64,000 bases of DNA from Bin80 sp964291275 (GTDB lineage Bacteria; Bacteroidota; Rhodothermia; Rhodothermales; Bin80): NCBI GenBank assembly GCA_964291275.2, contig OZ219799.1, positions 1,860,001 to 1,924,000 of the forward strand, read 5' to 3'. A model generated the notes under the pieces. The model saw only the letters and a list, made by a program, of their open reading frames with translations, was not told the DNA's origin and did no database searches. Shown in pieces: positions 25,098 to 35,207 of the stretch (its first letter is position 1; each line of letters begins with the position of its first letter). A program made the position numbers and the translations under genes.

Positions 25098-28000
25098 GCG
25101 CTTGGTAGTCTTTTGCATACCCGCTCTCGAGTGCATCCATGAGCGCGCGTCGCAGTGCATCCTGGGTCAGGTTACTTTGCAGTTCCCCGGGGCTCACACG
25201 CTCAATGTCGGTACCCCGGCGTCCTTCACGTCTTTTTTCTTCGCCTCGTTCCTGTAGACTGCGCGATGCATCCAGTAGTCTGGTCAAAATCTGCTGTTGG
25301 CGCTGGCGCGTTGGGCGGTTCACTTGGCCGATCTGTAACTCCTGAATGGATTCAGCCATCTGTTCAGCGATCCGTTCAAGGTCACCCGCCAATTGGCTTG
25401 CCAGATCGCGTTCCTGTGCCATTTCGGTGAGCTGACGCCGCATAGATTCCTGTTGGCCGGCGAGTTGCCGTAGGCGTTCCTGCATATCAGCACTCATGCG
25501 CTCTCCCGGCGATTGCCCAAAAAAATCTTCGAGTGCCTGGTTCAATTGATCCTGCTGCATGGCCATTTCCTGGAGCTGCTGAATCATTTGCTCCATAGAC
25601 ATTCCCCCGCCGCTGCTGGAGGAAGAAGCATTCATGAGCTGGTCCAGTAAATCGCTCAACAGCAATGCCAGGTTATTCAGGTTGGTCATTGCTTGGGCGG
25701 CACTGGACTCTGCCGAGAGGCTGTTGCGATCCGTCAGCGCTTCGATGGAAGCCTCCATGCTCATCAGCGCATTACCGGCAAACTCCTGGACATCCCGTGA
25801 AAGTTGGGGTAAGGTGCGCCCTAAAGACTGGATTGAGTCGGCAACGACGGCACTACCTGTCGCTAAGATTGCTTGTTTTCTTGCAAAATCGCGCAGCAAG
25901 GGGCTGTCTCTGGTGGCATCTGCAATACTGCGACGCAGGTCTTCCTGATCAAAGGACAGTCGTAGAACGTTGCTCAGGATCAGTCTCAGTGCGGCCATAT
26001 TGACCTGCATTTGTTGCCCCTGCATTCCAGTTTGGATGTTCTGCAGGTCAGACTGCAATTGCTGCATACTCTGGCTCATTTGCTGCTGTCCCTGGTTAGC
26101 TTGCTGCATTTGGCCAGCCTGCATCTGCTGAGCATTTTCCTGCATGCCTTTGGGTAGCTCCTTTGCTTGAGTTTGTTCGTTGAGCTGCTCCATTTGCTGC
26201 ACAGGGGCTTGTTGCAGTTCATGCATGCGTTCAGCAATTTCTTCCATCTTGGCTTCCAATGCCGACATCTCTTCGGCGGCTTGCATCTGTTCCTCTGCGA
26301 GCGTCTCAGTCGTTTCTGTCGGGGTATCTCCAGCCGTTTGCTCTTCTAGTTTATCCTGTACTTCTTGTAGATCTTCAGCACGTCGCGACGATTCCTCCAG
26401 TTGCTGCTGCACTTGGAAATTTTTGAACAATTCGAGGGCCCGCTCCATTCGTTCTCTGAACATCTCCTCATTGAACTCGAATTTTTCGAGCGATTCCTGC
26501 ATTGCAGCCGGATCAAGTTCAGTGATGGCCTCCTGCAGCTGCTCAAGTGCCTCCGCGAGTTCAGGAGAGTTGATTTCTTCGGTCACATTCTGCAGCTCTT
26601 CAAATATGTCCAGTAATTCGTCACTGACCAGATTGTGGTCCTCCATCTGTTCAGCCGCCTCAGCCATGTTGTTAGCCAGCTCATCTATTCGGTTTTGCAG
26701 GTCCTCCTGCTCCTGGCGCAAGCTTTCCAAGCTTTGTTGGTCGTCCCAGTCGGCATCCTGCTTCCTTCGAAGCTCGTCGCGCAGCTCTTCAAATTGTTGG
26801 CGTACGTATTCGGCTTCTTCAATGAGTGACTCAAGACCGGACTCTGTTTCATCCTGTGTGGACTCCAGTGCTTCATATCGTTCAGCAATTGAAGGGAGCC
26901 GCAATTGCTGCGTTGCAGAGATACTCTTCTTAGCACCGTTGTAGCCGTCATTATCCCAAACAGTCACGAAATAACTAATCACATCGCCAGGCACAATATC
27001 CAGACCCGTTGTCGTGTCAAGGTTCCAGAGGTATCGAACCTCGGGGGTGCTTGGCAGCGGCAGCATTATTTCCTGGAAGGTATCCATGGTATCTCCGAAT
27101 CGGCTATCGGACAGTCGCCAGGAGAGCGTAAGCCGTGAAAAACCAAAATCATCCCGGACACGAATATCAAGCGGAACCAACAGTGCGAAATCCATATCTG
27201 TTTGAGGAGCCGGGGAAATTAGTTCTACAAAGGGGTATTGGTCAACGAGGGGGGTAATTGAATAGGTGATCGGATCGAGATTCGAGACACCGCTGGGTGA
27301 CCGCAGAATGATGCGATAGCTGGTTTCCTCACGAAGCATGATATCTCCGGCCATACTATCAAGAACAATATCACTGTTAGTATTGTCCATAGATAGCCAA
27401 GCCTTAGCATCAGGATCACTCGTCCGAACGCGAATATTTGCTATCGTGCCTTGCAACGCCGTGATATTTCCTGTCCCGGGCGGCAGCTGCTGAGCAGGGA
27501 GTCCTGTGTAGGCAGGGGGGCGCAAGGTTACCTGTAGGTCCCGAAGAATTGGGCGGTCAATTACGGTCACCTCATACCAGGGCGATCTTACAGAACCGGA
27601 CACAGCGCGATATCTCAAGGGCAGGCGAAGGTTGTGTTCCTGGTGTAGGAACTGGCCAGATAAATCAGATCGGACGCTCTGCGAGCGAATGCTATTTTCC
27701 CCAGGCACACCCAGCTCGAAGGTTACTATTTCCGGTAGGATTTCGCCTGAGGCAGTGGCAATTATTGTTAGGGAGTCTCCCTTGGTAATTTCAATATTGC
27801 CTGGGGTAACCATCAATGTGAATGGTGCAGGGCGTTCGAAAGTTGTTCCGGGAGAGAATAAGCGAACCGAAGCGTTCCAGAATCCCTGAGGAGCTGTCAA
27901 TGTTAGTACAGCGATAAGTCCTAATGGGATTGCTGCATATCGGCTCCAGGCAATTGATTGCCGCCAGTTCACTTTCTCAATGAGTGGCAAGTTGGATACC

Positions 28001-28419
28001 TCAGTATTGAGTGCTTTCACTGCACCACCTACCAAGGAGCGGGGAGCTGCACTGGCTTCACCATTACAGAGCTCGAGCAAACTGACCAGTCTACTCTGTA
28101 GGTCAGGTTGGCCCTCGGTCACGGTGTGTGCAATTTGTTTGTAGTGTGTGCGGCCAAGCCATCCTGTCACCCAGGGGCGAACTACAAACCATAAGAGTAG
28201 TGCAAGGCCTGTGCCAACCCAGACCCAGAGGAGTGCGCCGCGCCAAGGAGACGGCATCCATAGGCGCATCTCTACTGTAAGGAGTATAAGCAGCGTACTT
28301 GTGACCGCAGTAATGAGCAGAATAAGCCCAACAGCGATACGTTCAGTGATTAGTCGACCCCAGCAAGCCCGTAGCCGGGTCTGGATTCCGTGTAGAATGC
28401 GTTTGGCTTCTTCACTCAT
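25060..28419 (-). CDS. DUF4175-family large membrane-anchored coiled-coil protein
   Basis: About 1119 aa. Two hydrophobic segments lie near residues 25-50 and 60-85, and a third near 160-180. Beta-rich, Ig-like regions follow (about 195-500). From about 520 a very long Glu/Gln/Leu-rich coiled coil runs, with stretches dominated by Gln and Met such as QMQAGQMQQANQGQQQ. The composition and order fit DUF4175 proteins of Bacteroidota and relatives; no biochemical role is known. Start chosen at the Met before SEEAKRILHGIQ; a start 39 bases upstream is possible. It is divergent from glgC and tail-overlaps the DCC gene. Translations of the opposite strand here are low-complexity shadows. Confidence 0.82.
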   Translation of the reverse strand: MSEEAKRILHGIQTRLRACWGRLITERIAVGLILLITAVTSTLLILLTVEMRLWMPSPWRGALLWVWVGTGLALLLWFVVRPWVTGWLGRTHYKQIAHTVTEGQPDLQSRLVSLLELCNGEASAAPRSLVGGAVKALNTEVSNLPLIEKVNWRQSIAWSRYAAIPLGLIAVLTLTAPQGFWNASVRLFSPGTTFERPAPFTLMVTPGNIEITKGDSLTIIATASGEILPEIVTFELGVPGENSIRSQSVRSDLSGQFLHQEHNLRLPLRYRAVSGSVRSPWYEVTVIDRPILRDLQVTLRPPAYTGLPAQQLPPGTGNITALQGTIANIRVRTSDPDAKAWLSMDNTNSDIVLDSMAGDIMLREETSYRIILRSPSGVSNLDPITYSITPLVDQYPFVELISPAPQTDMDFALLVPLDIRVRDDFGFSRLTLSWRLSDSRFGDTMDTFQEIMLPLPSTPEVRYLWNLDTTTGLDIVPGDVISYFVTVWDNDGYNGAKKSISATQQLRLPSIAERYEALESTQDETESGLESLIEEAEYVRQQFEELRDELRRKQDADWDDQQSLESLRQEQEDLQNRIDELANNMAEAAEQMEDHNLVSDELLDIFEELQNVTEEINSPELAEALEQLQEAITELDPAAMQESLEKFEFNEEMFRERMERALELFKNFQVQQQLEESSRRAEDLQEVQDKLEEQTAGDTPTETTETLAEEQMQAAEEMSALEAKMEEIAERMHELQQAPVQQMEQLNEQTQAKELPKGMQENAQQMQAGQMQQANQGQQQMSQSMQQLQSDLQNIQTGMQGQQMQVNMAALRLILSNVLRLSFDQEDLRRSIADATRDSPLLRDFARKQAILATGSAVVADSIQSLGRTLPQLSRDVQEFAGNALMSMEASIEALTDRNSLSAESSAAQAMTNLNNLALLLSDLLDQLMNASSSSSGGGMSMEQMIQQLQEMAMQQDQLNQALEDFFGQSPGERMSADMQERLRQLAGQQESMRRQLTEMAQERDLASQLAGDLERIAEQMAESIQELQIGQVNRPTRQRQQQILTRLLDASRSLQERGEEKRREGRRGTDIERVSPGELQSNLTQDALRRALMDALESGYAKDYQALIQRYFELLRNQ

Positions 28420-28541
28420 GGCGCCATGTGTACAGCTGACTATTATGAACGGTTTCATCAGCTTTTAACGCCGGAGCGGCGCATTACAGTATTATCTTTA
28501 CAAGTCTGTGATTCGATTTATCCAATAATTCTGATTAAATA

Positions 28542-29804
28542 ATGACTGATTGTGTAGCAATTATCCTTGGTGGCGGTGCGGGCTCGCGATTATTTCCACT
28601 CACATTACTTCGTTCCAAGCCTGCTGTGCCCCTTGCAGGCAAGTATCGGCTTATCGACGTTCCGGTTTCAAATTGTATTAATTCAGAGATCAGCAAGATT
28701 TTTGTTTTAACACAGTTCAATTCTGCCAGTCTGAATCGCCACCTGGCTCATACATACAGATTTGACGACTATCGGCGGGGGTTCGTGACGGTATTGGCGG
28801 CAGAGCAGACCCAGCAATCAGCTAACTGGTTTCAGGGAACCGCTGATGCTGTTCGCCAAAGTATACCTCATGTCGCAATCTACCGGCAGGAGCACGTACT
28901 GATTCTTTCAGGGGATCAGCTCTATTCGGTGGACTACAGGAAGCTCCTGGCTCATCATGTGGATAACAATGCTGCTGTGACTGTTGCAACCATCCCTGTC
29001 ACGGCAGAAGAAGCTCCCGCATTCGGAATACTCAAGACCGATGAAGATCAAAGGATCATCGAGTTCCATGAAAAACCTCAGGACCTGACTGGCAAATCGA
29101 GTCCGGTCAGTGAGTCTATGAAAGCTGCGGAACGGGTATACTTGGCTTCCATGGGTATTTATGTGTTTAATAGCGAGCTTCTCTTCAAAATTCTTGATGA
29201 GGAGCCTAACCACCATGACTTTGGGAAGCAGATTATTCCGGACGTAATCAATAAAATGCATGTAGTTAGTTATCCGTTCGAGGGCTATTGGAGTGATATT
29301 GGAACAATCCGTTCCTACTATGATGCCAGCTTAATGCTGGCCGATCCACAGCCGGGTTACAACATTTATAATCCTGCAATGCGTCTGTACACCCATGCGA
29401 GAATGCTTGCGCCGGCCAAGATTTCCGGAGCAAAACTTACCAACAGTCTGGTGTCCGAAGGATGTGTAATCGGCAAGAGTGAAATTACCGGATCAGTGAT
29501 TGGAATCCGCACACAAATTGGTGATCATACAACCATTCGTAATTCAGTATTTCTCGGCGCAGATTATTATCCCTGGCATGGGACAGAAACACGCGAACGT
29601 GTTGAGGGACCGGACCAACCTGGCATAGGGGACCATTCGTTTATTGGGGGAGCGATCGTAGATAAAAACGTGGCCATCGGTAGTAGATGCATCATACGTA
29701 ACACCGAAGGCGTACAAGAACACGATGGTGAGAATTTCTATATCCGAGACGGGGTCGTTGTGATCCCGAAGAACGTTACAATCCCGGACGAAACCGTAAT
29801 CTGA
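28542..29804 (+). CDS. glgC: Glucose-1-phosphate adenylyltransferase
   Basis: A 420-aa ADP-glucose pyrophosphorylase. AIILGGGAGSRLFPLTLLRS is the nucleotide-binding and pyrophosphorylase signature. WFQGTADAVRQ, the YWSDIGTIRSYYDA substrate region and a C-terminal left-handed beta-helix (repeats such as GCVIGKSEITGSVIG) complete it. It makes ADP-glucose from glucose-1-phosphate and ATP for glycogen synthesis. No other glycogen gene is next to it. Its stop overlaps the start of the following lipoprotein by one base (TGATG), so the two are co-translated. Confidence 0.93.
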   Translation: MTDCVAIILGGGAGSRLFPLTLLRSKPAVPLAGKYRLIDVPVSNCINSEISKIFVLTQFNSASLNRHLAHTYRFDDYRRGFVTVLAAEQTQQSANWFQGTADAVRQSIPHVAIYRQEHVLILSGDQLYSVDYRKLLAHHVDNNAAVTVATIPVTAEEAPAFGILKTDEDQRIIEFHEKPQDLTGKSSPVSESMKAAERVYLASMGIYVFNSELLFKILDEEPNHHDFGKQIIPDVINKMHVVSYPFEGYWSDIGTIRSYYDASLMLADPQPGYNIYNPAMRLYTHARMLAPAKISGAKLTNSLVSEGCVIGKSEITGSVIGIRTQIGDHTTIRNSVFLGADYYPWHGTETRERVEGPDQPGIGDHSFIGGAIVDKNVAIGSRCIIRNTEGVQEHDGENFYIRDGVVVIPKNVTIPDETVI

Positions 29805-30352
29805 TGCTGTTGGTTGCGAACAGGCGATGGGTCATCCTTCTTTTTGCCGGACTTATAGTTTTGCCAGGATGCCGGACCTATGGTGGTTCTGAAGACGAAA
29901 TTGCTGCGAACCTGTCTGCGACAGTTCAGCAGATAGCAGCGGAGGCATCCGCTTTGGAAACAGAAGCTGTCAGGTTGGCTGAGGCTACAGTTGCAAATCC
30001 TGCGTTGTCTCCTTATAGTGACCGCATGCAGGCCATAGTCTCCGAGTACGCGGCAATGGCACAAAAGCAGGAGGAGTTGATCGACGAGGTGTTGACAATC
30101 GAGAGTAACGTGTTAACAAACTGGGTTGGACGGGCCCGATACGGGGCGCTGCATCGGGCATTTGGTGCACTTATCAGTGAAAGAGAATTGGTCCAGTCCA
30201 AGCGACATGCGCTCTCTGAAGATCTTGGAGTATACTTGGGTCTCACGCAGCGGAGGCAGGTACCGGAAGAAGGGCGCTTCCAGATTAGGCCACACCACTA
30301 CAACCGCTCGCAGACCGCTACAGATTTGAAAGACTTGTTGGCCGGTATATAA
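29804..30352 (+). CDS. Putative lipoprotein of unknown function
   Basis: A 182-aa protein with a lipoprotein signal: VILLFAGLIVLPGC, Cys at about 23. The mature part is largely helical and Ala/Glu-rich (ANLSATVQQIAAEASALETE), suggesting coiled coil up to about residue 110, followed by a basic tail. No family recognised. The ATG overlaps the glgC stop by one base. A 7-bp GC hairpin and a TonB receptor gene follow within 60 bases, which may put it in one transcript with the receptor. Confidence 0.6.
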   Translation: MLLVANRRWVILLFAGLIVLPGCRTYGGSEDEIAANLSATVQQIAAEASALETEAVRLAEATVANPALSPYSDRMQAIVSEYAAMAQKQEELIDEVLTIESNVLTNWVGRARYGALHRAFGALISERELVQSKRHALSEDLGVYLGLTQRRQVPEEGRFQIRPHHYNRSQTATDLKDLLAGI

Positions 30353-30369
30353 TTTGAGCCCGCTCCATA

Positions 30370-30388
30370 GCCCTGCCCGAAGCAGGGC
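30370..30388 (+). promoter_or_regulatory. GC-only stem-loop just upstream of a TonB receptor gene
   Basis: GCCCTGC and GCAGGGC form a perfect 7-bp stem around a CCGAA loop, 22 bases before the receptor ATG and 17 bases after the lipoprotein stop. No T-run follows, so it is not a classical terminator. It could affect mRNA stability or limit read-through. Function unproven. Confidence 0.35.
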
Positions 30389-30410
30389 GTCTACCGATTG
30401 TTATGGACGC

Positions 30411-32408
30411 ATGATCCTGAGGGTAGCATTTTGTTTGTTTACAATAGCAGGTGGCTTATTTGTGCGGAGGACGGTGCAGGCGCAGACACCGGTCGATTCA
30501 CTGAGCCACTACGAATTGGGGGAAATTGTCGTAAGTCTGCAGGACAGTTCGACCGTGACTTCACCGGTATCTACGATGCAGCGTGTCCGTCTGGCCGATA
30601 TTGCGCAGTCTGACGTAGCTTCGATTGACTACGTTTTCCGGCGTGTTCCGTCCGCACATTTGCAAACAAATTCGCGTGGGGAGTCACTGATTTATCTGCG
30701 TGGGGCAGGGGAGCGGCAGGTAAGCATATTCTTTGATGGGGCGTTGCTCAATGTTCCATGGGATAACCGTGTAGATCTGAGCCTGATTCCCTCGGAAGTT
30801 GTTGGAGAAATCTCAATTGCCAAAGGCGTGCCGTCAGTACTCTATGGGACCAATGTCCTTGGCGGGGCCATCAATCTTACATCCAGACAGCTTAGTAACC
30901 AAGGGACTTTTACGCAGCTGTCGGGAATTACCGGCTCGTATGGTTCGCAACAGGCCCGACTCACATGGCTTCGCCGCACGGAACGGTTCCAGTCTACGGT
31001 TTTTGCAGGTGTATCGGATCAGAATGGTATAGGGGTTCCTGGTGAGGCAGATTTGCCATATGGCCAACATTCTGATGTGCGAACCAACACAGACCGTCAA
31101 ATGCAGTCTGTATTTGGGCAGTTGGCCTACAAGGTAGGTGATGGCGGTAGTATTGGTATTTCGCTTCTGAGTTTTGGCGGCAAGAAGGGCGTCGCTCCAG
31201 AAGGTCATCTAGATCCTGAAGTGTCCAATGTGCGATTCTGGCGGTATCCAGAGTGGGAAACCAACATGGCTATTGTCAGTGGACAGTTTCCTGTTCGGAG
31301 CGGAACCTTACGCGGCGCTGCCTGGGTTAGCCGGTTTGGCCAGACGATTGCACAATACTCGGATGTATCCTATCGCGAGCAGCTTGAAACACAAATAGAT
31401 CAGGATGATACGTACGGGTTACGTCTTACCTATCTGCGTGATTTTTCTAGGGAGGGGGTGCTGCAGCTGGCCGTAAATTGGTTATCGTCAAGCCATGAGC
31501 AGCAGGACCTTGCTATCGGAGAGCCCTCGCTTCTCAGGCTCTTCTCGCAGCGAACCCTCAGCAACGGTATCGAATACACAAAAGCCGGGCGTGTAAATCT
31601 TACAGTGGGCGCCAGTATGGATGTTTTTGCGACCCCAAAAACCGGGGACAAGCCAGATCGGGGTCCGCAGACAGGTGTCGGTGTCACAGCGGGACTTTCC
31701 CATGACCTTACCCCTGGTGTGACGATCAGGGGAGTTGCTGGGCGCAAAGTTCGTTTTCCAACTATGCGTGAACTGTTTGGTGAAGCGTTGGGGAGATTTC
31801 TAGTGAATCCGGATCTCGTCCCCGAATCCTCCCTATTGACAGAGGCGGCGGTGCGTATTGAGCGTGGTGAAACTACTGCAGAAGCGATTGTCTTTTTTAA
31901 TCGGACCTACGATACAATCGGACAGAGGATGGTGCTCGTCGAAGGTGAAATGCGCCCCCGGAGACAGCGTGTTAATCTTGATGGCAGCCGTGTACTTGGA
32001 CTCGAGACTACACTGGTCTCTCGCATTGTGCCGAGTATGCTGGCAAGCTGCAGCATGACCATAATGCGTGCACGAGAGGTTACTCCAGATGGTACGGAGC
32101 CACTCGTGGAGAAACCGTCCGGGATCGGAGGATGCAGTATGACTTATTGGTCTGCGATTGGCTTTTCGGTGGTATTGGAGGGCCAATACACAGGTAAGGC
32201 TCACGGATTAGGAGAGAATAACGCATTCATACCGCTTGAGCGTTCAATGGTAACAAGCATCCGTCTGGCCTGGCTAATCCTGTACAAACAATATTCGGCC
32301 GAAATTTTTGCACGGGCCAACAACATCACCGACGCAGTAACACTGCCACAACTGGGCCTCCCCGGTCCGGGGAGGGCATTACATATGGGAGTTCAGGTAA
32401 CTTTTTGA
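30411..32408 (+). CDS. TonB-dependent outer-membrane receptor
   Basis: A 665-aa protein with signal peptide ILRVAFCLFTIAGGLFV up to VQAQ, started at the ATG that provides this signal. The plug domain is at about 45-165: VDYVFRRVPSAHLQTNS-like start, then IYLRGAGERQVSIFFDGALL and VLYGTNVLGGAINLTSRQ. It is followed by alternating beta-strand sequence to the end, and the last residues (GRALHMGVQVTF) end in aromatic Phe as outer-membrane barrels do. Such receptors take up siderophores, vitamins or oligosaccharides using ExbB-TonB energy; the ligand is unknown. There is no carboxypeptidase-like N-terminal domain, unlike the other receptor at 36-38 kb. Its last 16 bases overlap the monooxygenase gene on the other strand. 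Confidence 0.87.
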   Translation: MILRVAFCLFTIAGGLFVRRTVQAQTPVDSLSHYELGEIVVSLQDSSTVTSPVSTMQRVRLADIAQSDVASIDYVFRRVPSAHLQTNSRGESLIYLRGAGERQVSIFFDGALLNVPWDNRVDLSLIPSEVVGEISIAKGVPSVLYGTNVLGGAINLTSRQLSNQGTFTQLSGITGSYGSQQARLTWLRRTERFQSTVFAGVSDQNGIGVPGEADLPYGQHSDVRTNTDRQMQSVFGQLAYKVGDGGSIGISLLSFGGKKGVAPEGHLDPEVSNVRFWRYPEWETNMAIVSGQFPVRSGTLRGAAWVSRFGQTIAQYSDVSYREQLETQIDQDDTYGLRLTYLRDFSREGVLQLAVNWLSSSHEQQDLAIGEPSLLRLFSQRTLSNGIEYTKAGRVNLTVGASMDVFATPKTGDKPDRGPQTGVGVTAGLSHDLTPGVTIRGVAGRKVRFPTMRELFGEALGRFLVNPDLVPESSLLTEAAVRIERGETTAEAIVFFNRTYDTIGQRMVLVEGEMRPRRQRVNLDGSRVLGLETTLVSRIVPSMLASCSMTIMRAREVTPDGTEPLVEKPSGIGGCSMTYWSAIGFSVVLEGQYTGKAHGLGENNAFIPLERSMVTSIRLAWLILYKQYSAEIFARANNITDAVTLPQLGLPGPGRALHMGVQVTF

Positions 32409-32692
32409 GGGAGGTAGCTGTGGGCTAGAGCCGGAGCTGCAAACATCGGCTTAACGGTTGCCCAGGCATCCCTGAACAGGGTGGATTTCCGGTAGGTATT
32501 CAGATTGGACTCAGAATCCCACTCGCTGTACGTTGTGATGATGTTTGAGAATTTAGCATCCACCCAGAGCTCGAGTTTTCTACAACCTTGCGCCTGTCGA
32601 ATTTTTGGAGCGGTTGCGGCAAAGACACTGTAAAAAGAATGCACGGCATCAGGTTGCAGTGTTAGGCGCACGATCCTGATCAGCATATTCAA
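32393..32692 (-). CDS. Antibiotic biosynthesis monooxygenase (ABM) family protein
   Basis: A 99-aa dimeric alpha-beta barrel protein. IRIVRLTLQPDAVHSFYSVF, a central GCRKLELWVD strand and TTYSEWDSESNLNTYRKS fit the ABM family. The last part contains the usual helix with Trp/Tyr. Functions in the family range from heme degradation to quinone oxidation and are not predictable. The start overlaps the pyrF stop by 4 bases (ATGA), so it is translated with pyrF. It tail-overlaps the TonB receptor gene. Confidence 0.78.
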   Translation of the reverse strand: MNMLIRIVRLTLQPDAVHSFYSVFAATAPKIRQAQGCRKLELWVDAKFSNIITTYSEWDSESNLNTYRKSTLFRDAWATVKPMFAAPALAHSYLPQKVT

Positions 32693-33516
32693 CTGTTCGT
32701 TTGGTTAAGGGCATCACGCAGTTTGCGCGCGGCTTTTGCTGCCATCTTGTCAAAATCTTTGTCTGGAGAGGCATACAGGATGCTGCGGCTGCTGTTTACA
32801 AGAATCAGACCTTTCGGAGTTGCTGCACACGCAGCGGCTTCTACCGAGCCCCCCTGTGCACCTACGCCGGGGATCAGGAAGGGGATGGTCGGATGTTGAT
32901 CACGCAAGCGCTGGAGTTCCTGAGGCTTGGTTGCGCCCACTACGAATCCGACAGATCCAGGGAAATTATTGCCCCAGGTGGCAGCTCGATTGGCAACATG
33001 TTCATATAGGGGCTTGCCGTCCATAATCAGCGACTGCAGTTCATCGCTGCTCGGGTTGGAAGTTCGTACTAGGACAAATGTTGCCCGCCCGCGGTATTCG
33101 AGGAATGGTTGCACCGCATCAAAACCCATGTAAGGTGCAACCGTGCAGCCATCAGCCCCCAGTAAGTTAAAGATACTGGAAGCATAACTGCGGGCCGTAT
33201 TACCAATATCGCCGCGTTTAGCATCTACAATGCATAGTGCATGGCTCGGGAGCAGATCAATGGTCGCAGCTAGGGTGCTAAATCCGCCGCTTCCTAGATT
33301 TTCATAGAAGGCCGCATTGAGTTTATAGGCACAGGCATAGGGAGCCGTAGCTTGTATGATTGCGCTGTTGAAAGCCAGGATGGCAGCTTCAGGCCTCGCG
33401 TGTTTTTGGCGTAGAGAGTCGGGCAGTTTGGCTACGTCGGGATCCAATCCTACGCAAACCATGCTATCGCAGGCAGCCTGGGCATTGCGTAAACGTTCAG
33501 TGAAGTTAGACTCCAT
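32689..33516 (-). CDS. pyrF: Orotidine 5'-phosphate decarboxylase (type 2)
   Basis: About 275 aa from the Met of MESNFTERLRNAQ; an ATG 48 bases upstream is possible. CVGLDPDVAKLP at the N-terminus, the catalytic IVDAKRGDIGNTA and IPGVGAQGG near the phosphate site identify the type 2 OMP decarboxylase (longer than the E. coli type 1 enzyme). It makes UMP, the last de novo pyrimidine step, in the cytoplasm. Other pyr genes are not nearby. Its stop overlaps the ABM start. Upstream is a long non-coding stretch. Confidence 0.93.
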   Translation of the reverse strand: MESNFTERLRNAQAACDSMVCVGLDPDVAKLPDSLRQKHARPEAAILAFNSAIIQATAPYACAYKLNAAFYENLGSGGFSTLAATIDLLPSHALCIVDAKRGDIGNTARSYASSIFNLLGADGCTVAPYMGFDAVQPFLEYRGRATFVLVRTSNPSSDELQSLIMDGKPLYEHVANRAATWGNNFPGSVGFVVGATKPQELQRLRDQHPTIPFLIPGVGAQGGSVEAAACAATPKGLILVNSSRSILYASPDKDFDKMAAKAARKLRDALNQTNS

Positions 33517-34052
33517 GCGTGGAAAAAGGAATTCAGGCTCAATAGTCCCTAAACTAAGGTTCAAAAGGTAGCAGAATCGTATTTGTCCGAGAACCCCATA
33601 TTGATTTGAGTAGGTTTGTGTTTGGAATTATGTTAGGTTGGTGGACACAAATATTTGATGGAAGAGCGTGTGACGAAGGTAAGGTCAAATCGGTGAGGGG
33701 ATTTGTGGCATGAATTTGTCAGCAGTGTTGAGGTTGGAGGAACATGGTGGAACCAGCGATTGTCAGTGTACATCCGTCTGCGAATTTTGTATGTCGTCAT
33801 TTACAGTTACTTTCGTCTGGTTTAATTCAACTCAAGATGGTGCTATAACAGGCTTGTAGGTATCAAAAACATTGGTTTCCGTCAAGTTTGAATCAAGGAT
33901 TGCCATTCAGGTATTGCAGTGGCCGAGGAGATGGGCATTCCAAATTCACCAGAGATTGAGCATAGATACGTGCTATGTGTATAATCACCTAGTAAGCTCC
34001 CGGAATTGTTCGGCGAGTGGTTTTTGTAGTACAATCCGAATATCCTGAGTTC
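33517..34052. other. Intergenic region between divergent pyrF and ybdK-like genes
   Basis: About 536 bases without a supportable gene. Both neighbours are read outward, so it must hold two promoters, but I cannot place them with confidence. No tRNA, hairpin-T terminator or repeat is evident. The sequence is AT-richer than the genes. It may hide a small RNA, with no positive evidence. Confidence 0.5.
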
Positions 34053-35204
34053 ATGTCTACCGCCAGAGAAATTTTGAGGAAACCTAAGCTCAGCCTAGGC
34101 ATCGAAGAGGAGTATCTCATCGTAGATGAAGATACCGGAAAACTTATTCGCGAAGTACCGCCTTCAATGTTGGCGGATGCACAGGAAGCGCTTGGTGGGC
34201 AGGTCTCGCAGGAATTTTTTCAATCTCAGATAGAGGTTGGAACACATGTCTGTGCAAACGTGCAGGAGGCACAGGATGAGCTGATTCGATTACGCAGAAC
34301 GGTGCACGATGTGGTAGAGCCGTATGGACTCGCAATTATTGCCTCATCTTCGCATCCGAATGCTTCGTATTTCACCCAGCGTCACACCCCCCGAGAACGC
34401 TACGAAATTTTAGCGCAGAACATGCAGGTGATCGCTCAGAGAATGGTCATCTGCGGAATGCACATACATGCGGGAATTGAGGATGATGATCTACGGATTG
34501 ACCTGATGAACCAGGCGACCTATGTGCTGCCGCACCTACTGGCGCTGAGCTCATCATCCCCCTATTGGGAAGGGCAGGATACGGGACTTATGTCATACCG
34601 TATTGCGGTCTGGAACGAAATTCCACGTACAGGACTTCCTGAACACTTTGAGAGCTATGCAGAATTTGAGCGGCATGTAGATATGTTGGTTCATGCCGGC
34701 GTAATAGAGGACAGCACGAAGATATGGTGGGATATTCGACCCAGTCACCGTTTTCCTACGCTGGAGATGCGTGTGGCAGACATTTGCACAAGAATAGAGG
34801 ATGCGATCTGCATTGCGGCGTTGTACCAGTGCTGGTTGCATATGCTGTGGCGCCTGCGCCGGGAAAACCAGCGTTGGCGCAACTATGCTAACATGCTGTT
34901 GTACGAAAACCGTTGGCGGGCCCAGCGTTACGGGATTGATGGATCACTGATTGATTTTGGGAGGGGACTGATGATTCCGTATAAAGAACTGCTCGAAGAG
35001 TTATTGGAATCAGTCATGCCGGATGCAGAAAGCTTGGGATGTGTGGAAGAGATCAGGCATGCGCGCACGATCCTGAGGCGGGGGACCAGCGCACACTGGC
35101 AGCGTGAAGCCTACAAAAAAGCAATACAGAAAGGGGCCACACCGGAGCAGGCTATTAAGGCTGTTGTGGATATGCTCATTCAGGAAACCATGCACGGCGT
35201 GTAG
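34053..35204 (+). CDS. Carboxylate-amine ligase, YbdK family (GCS2)
   Basis: A 383-aa protein with the glutamate-cysteine ligase type 2 fold: LSLGIEEEYLIVDEDTG at the N-terminus holds metal-binding Glu residues. CGMHIHAGIED and WWDIRPSHRFPTLEMRVAD follow. Members make weak glutamylcysteine-like products in vitro; the physiological substrate in most bacteria is unknown. The ATG before STAREILRKPK is preferred, since sequence upstream of it does not look conserved. It stands alone between two convergent or divergent genes and ends 3 bases before the DUF4249 gene end on the other strand. Confidence 0.87.
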   Translation: MSTAREILRKPKLSLGIEEEYLIVDEDTGKLIREVPPSMLADAQEALGGQVSQEFFQSQIEVGTHVCANVQEAQDELIRLRRTVHDVVEPYGLAIIASSSHPNASYFTQRHTPRERYEILAQNMQVIAQRMVICGMHIHAGIEDDDLRIDLMNQATYVLPHLLALSSSSPYWEGQDTGLMSYRIAVWNEIPRTGLPEHFESYAEFERHVDMLVHAGVIEDSTKIWWDIRPSHRFPTLEMRVADICTRIEDAICIAALYQCWLHMLWRLRRENQRWRNYANMLLYENRWRAQRYGIDGSLIDFGRGLMIPYKELLEELLESVMPDAESLGCVEEIRHARTILRRGTSAHWQREAYKKAIQKGATPEQAIKAVVDMLIQETMHGV

Positions 35205-35207
35205 CCC

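Noticed and set aside
26180..26944. 254-codon plus-strand frame rich in Ser and Cys
   Set aside because: It is the antisense of the Glu/Gln-rich coiled coil of the DUF4175 gene; the composition follows from that repeat-like coding sequence.
30370..30388. Classical terminator between the lipoprotein and TonB receptor genes
   Set aside because: The stem is strong but there is no T-run after it; kept only as a possible regulatory hairpin.
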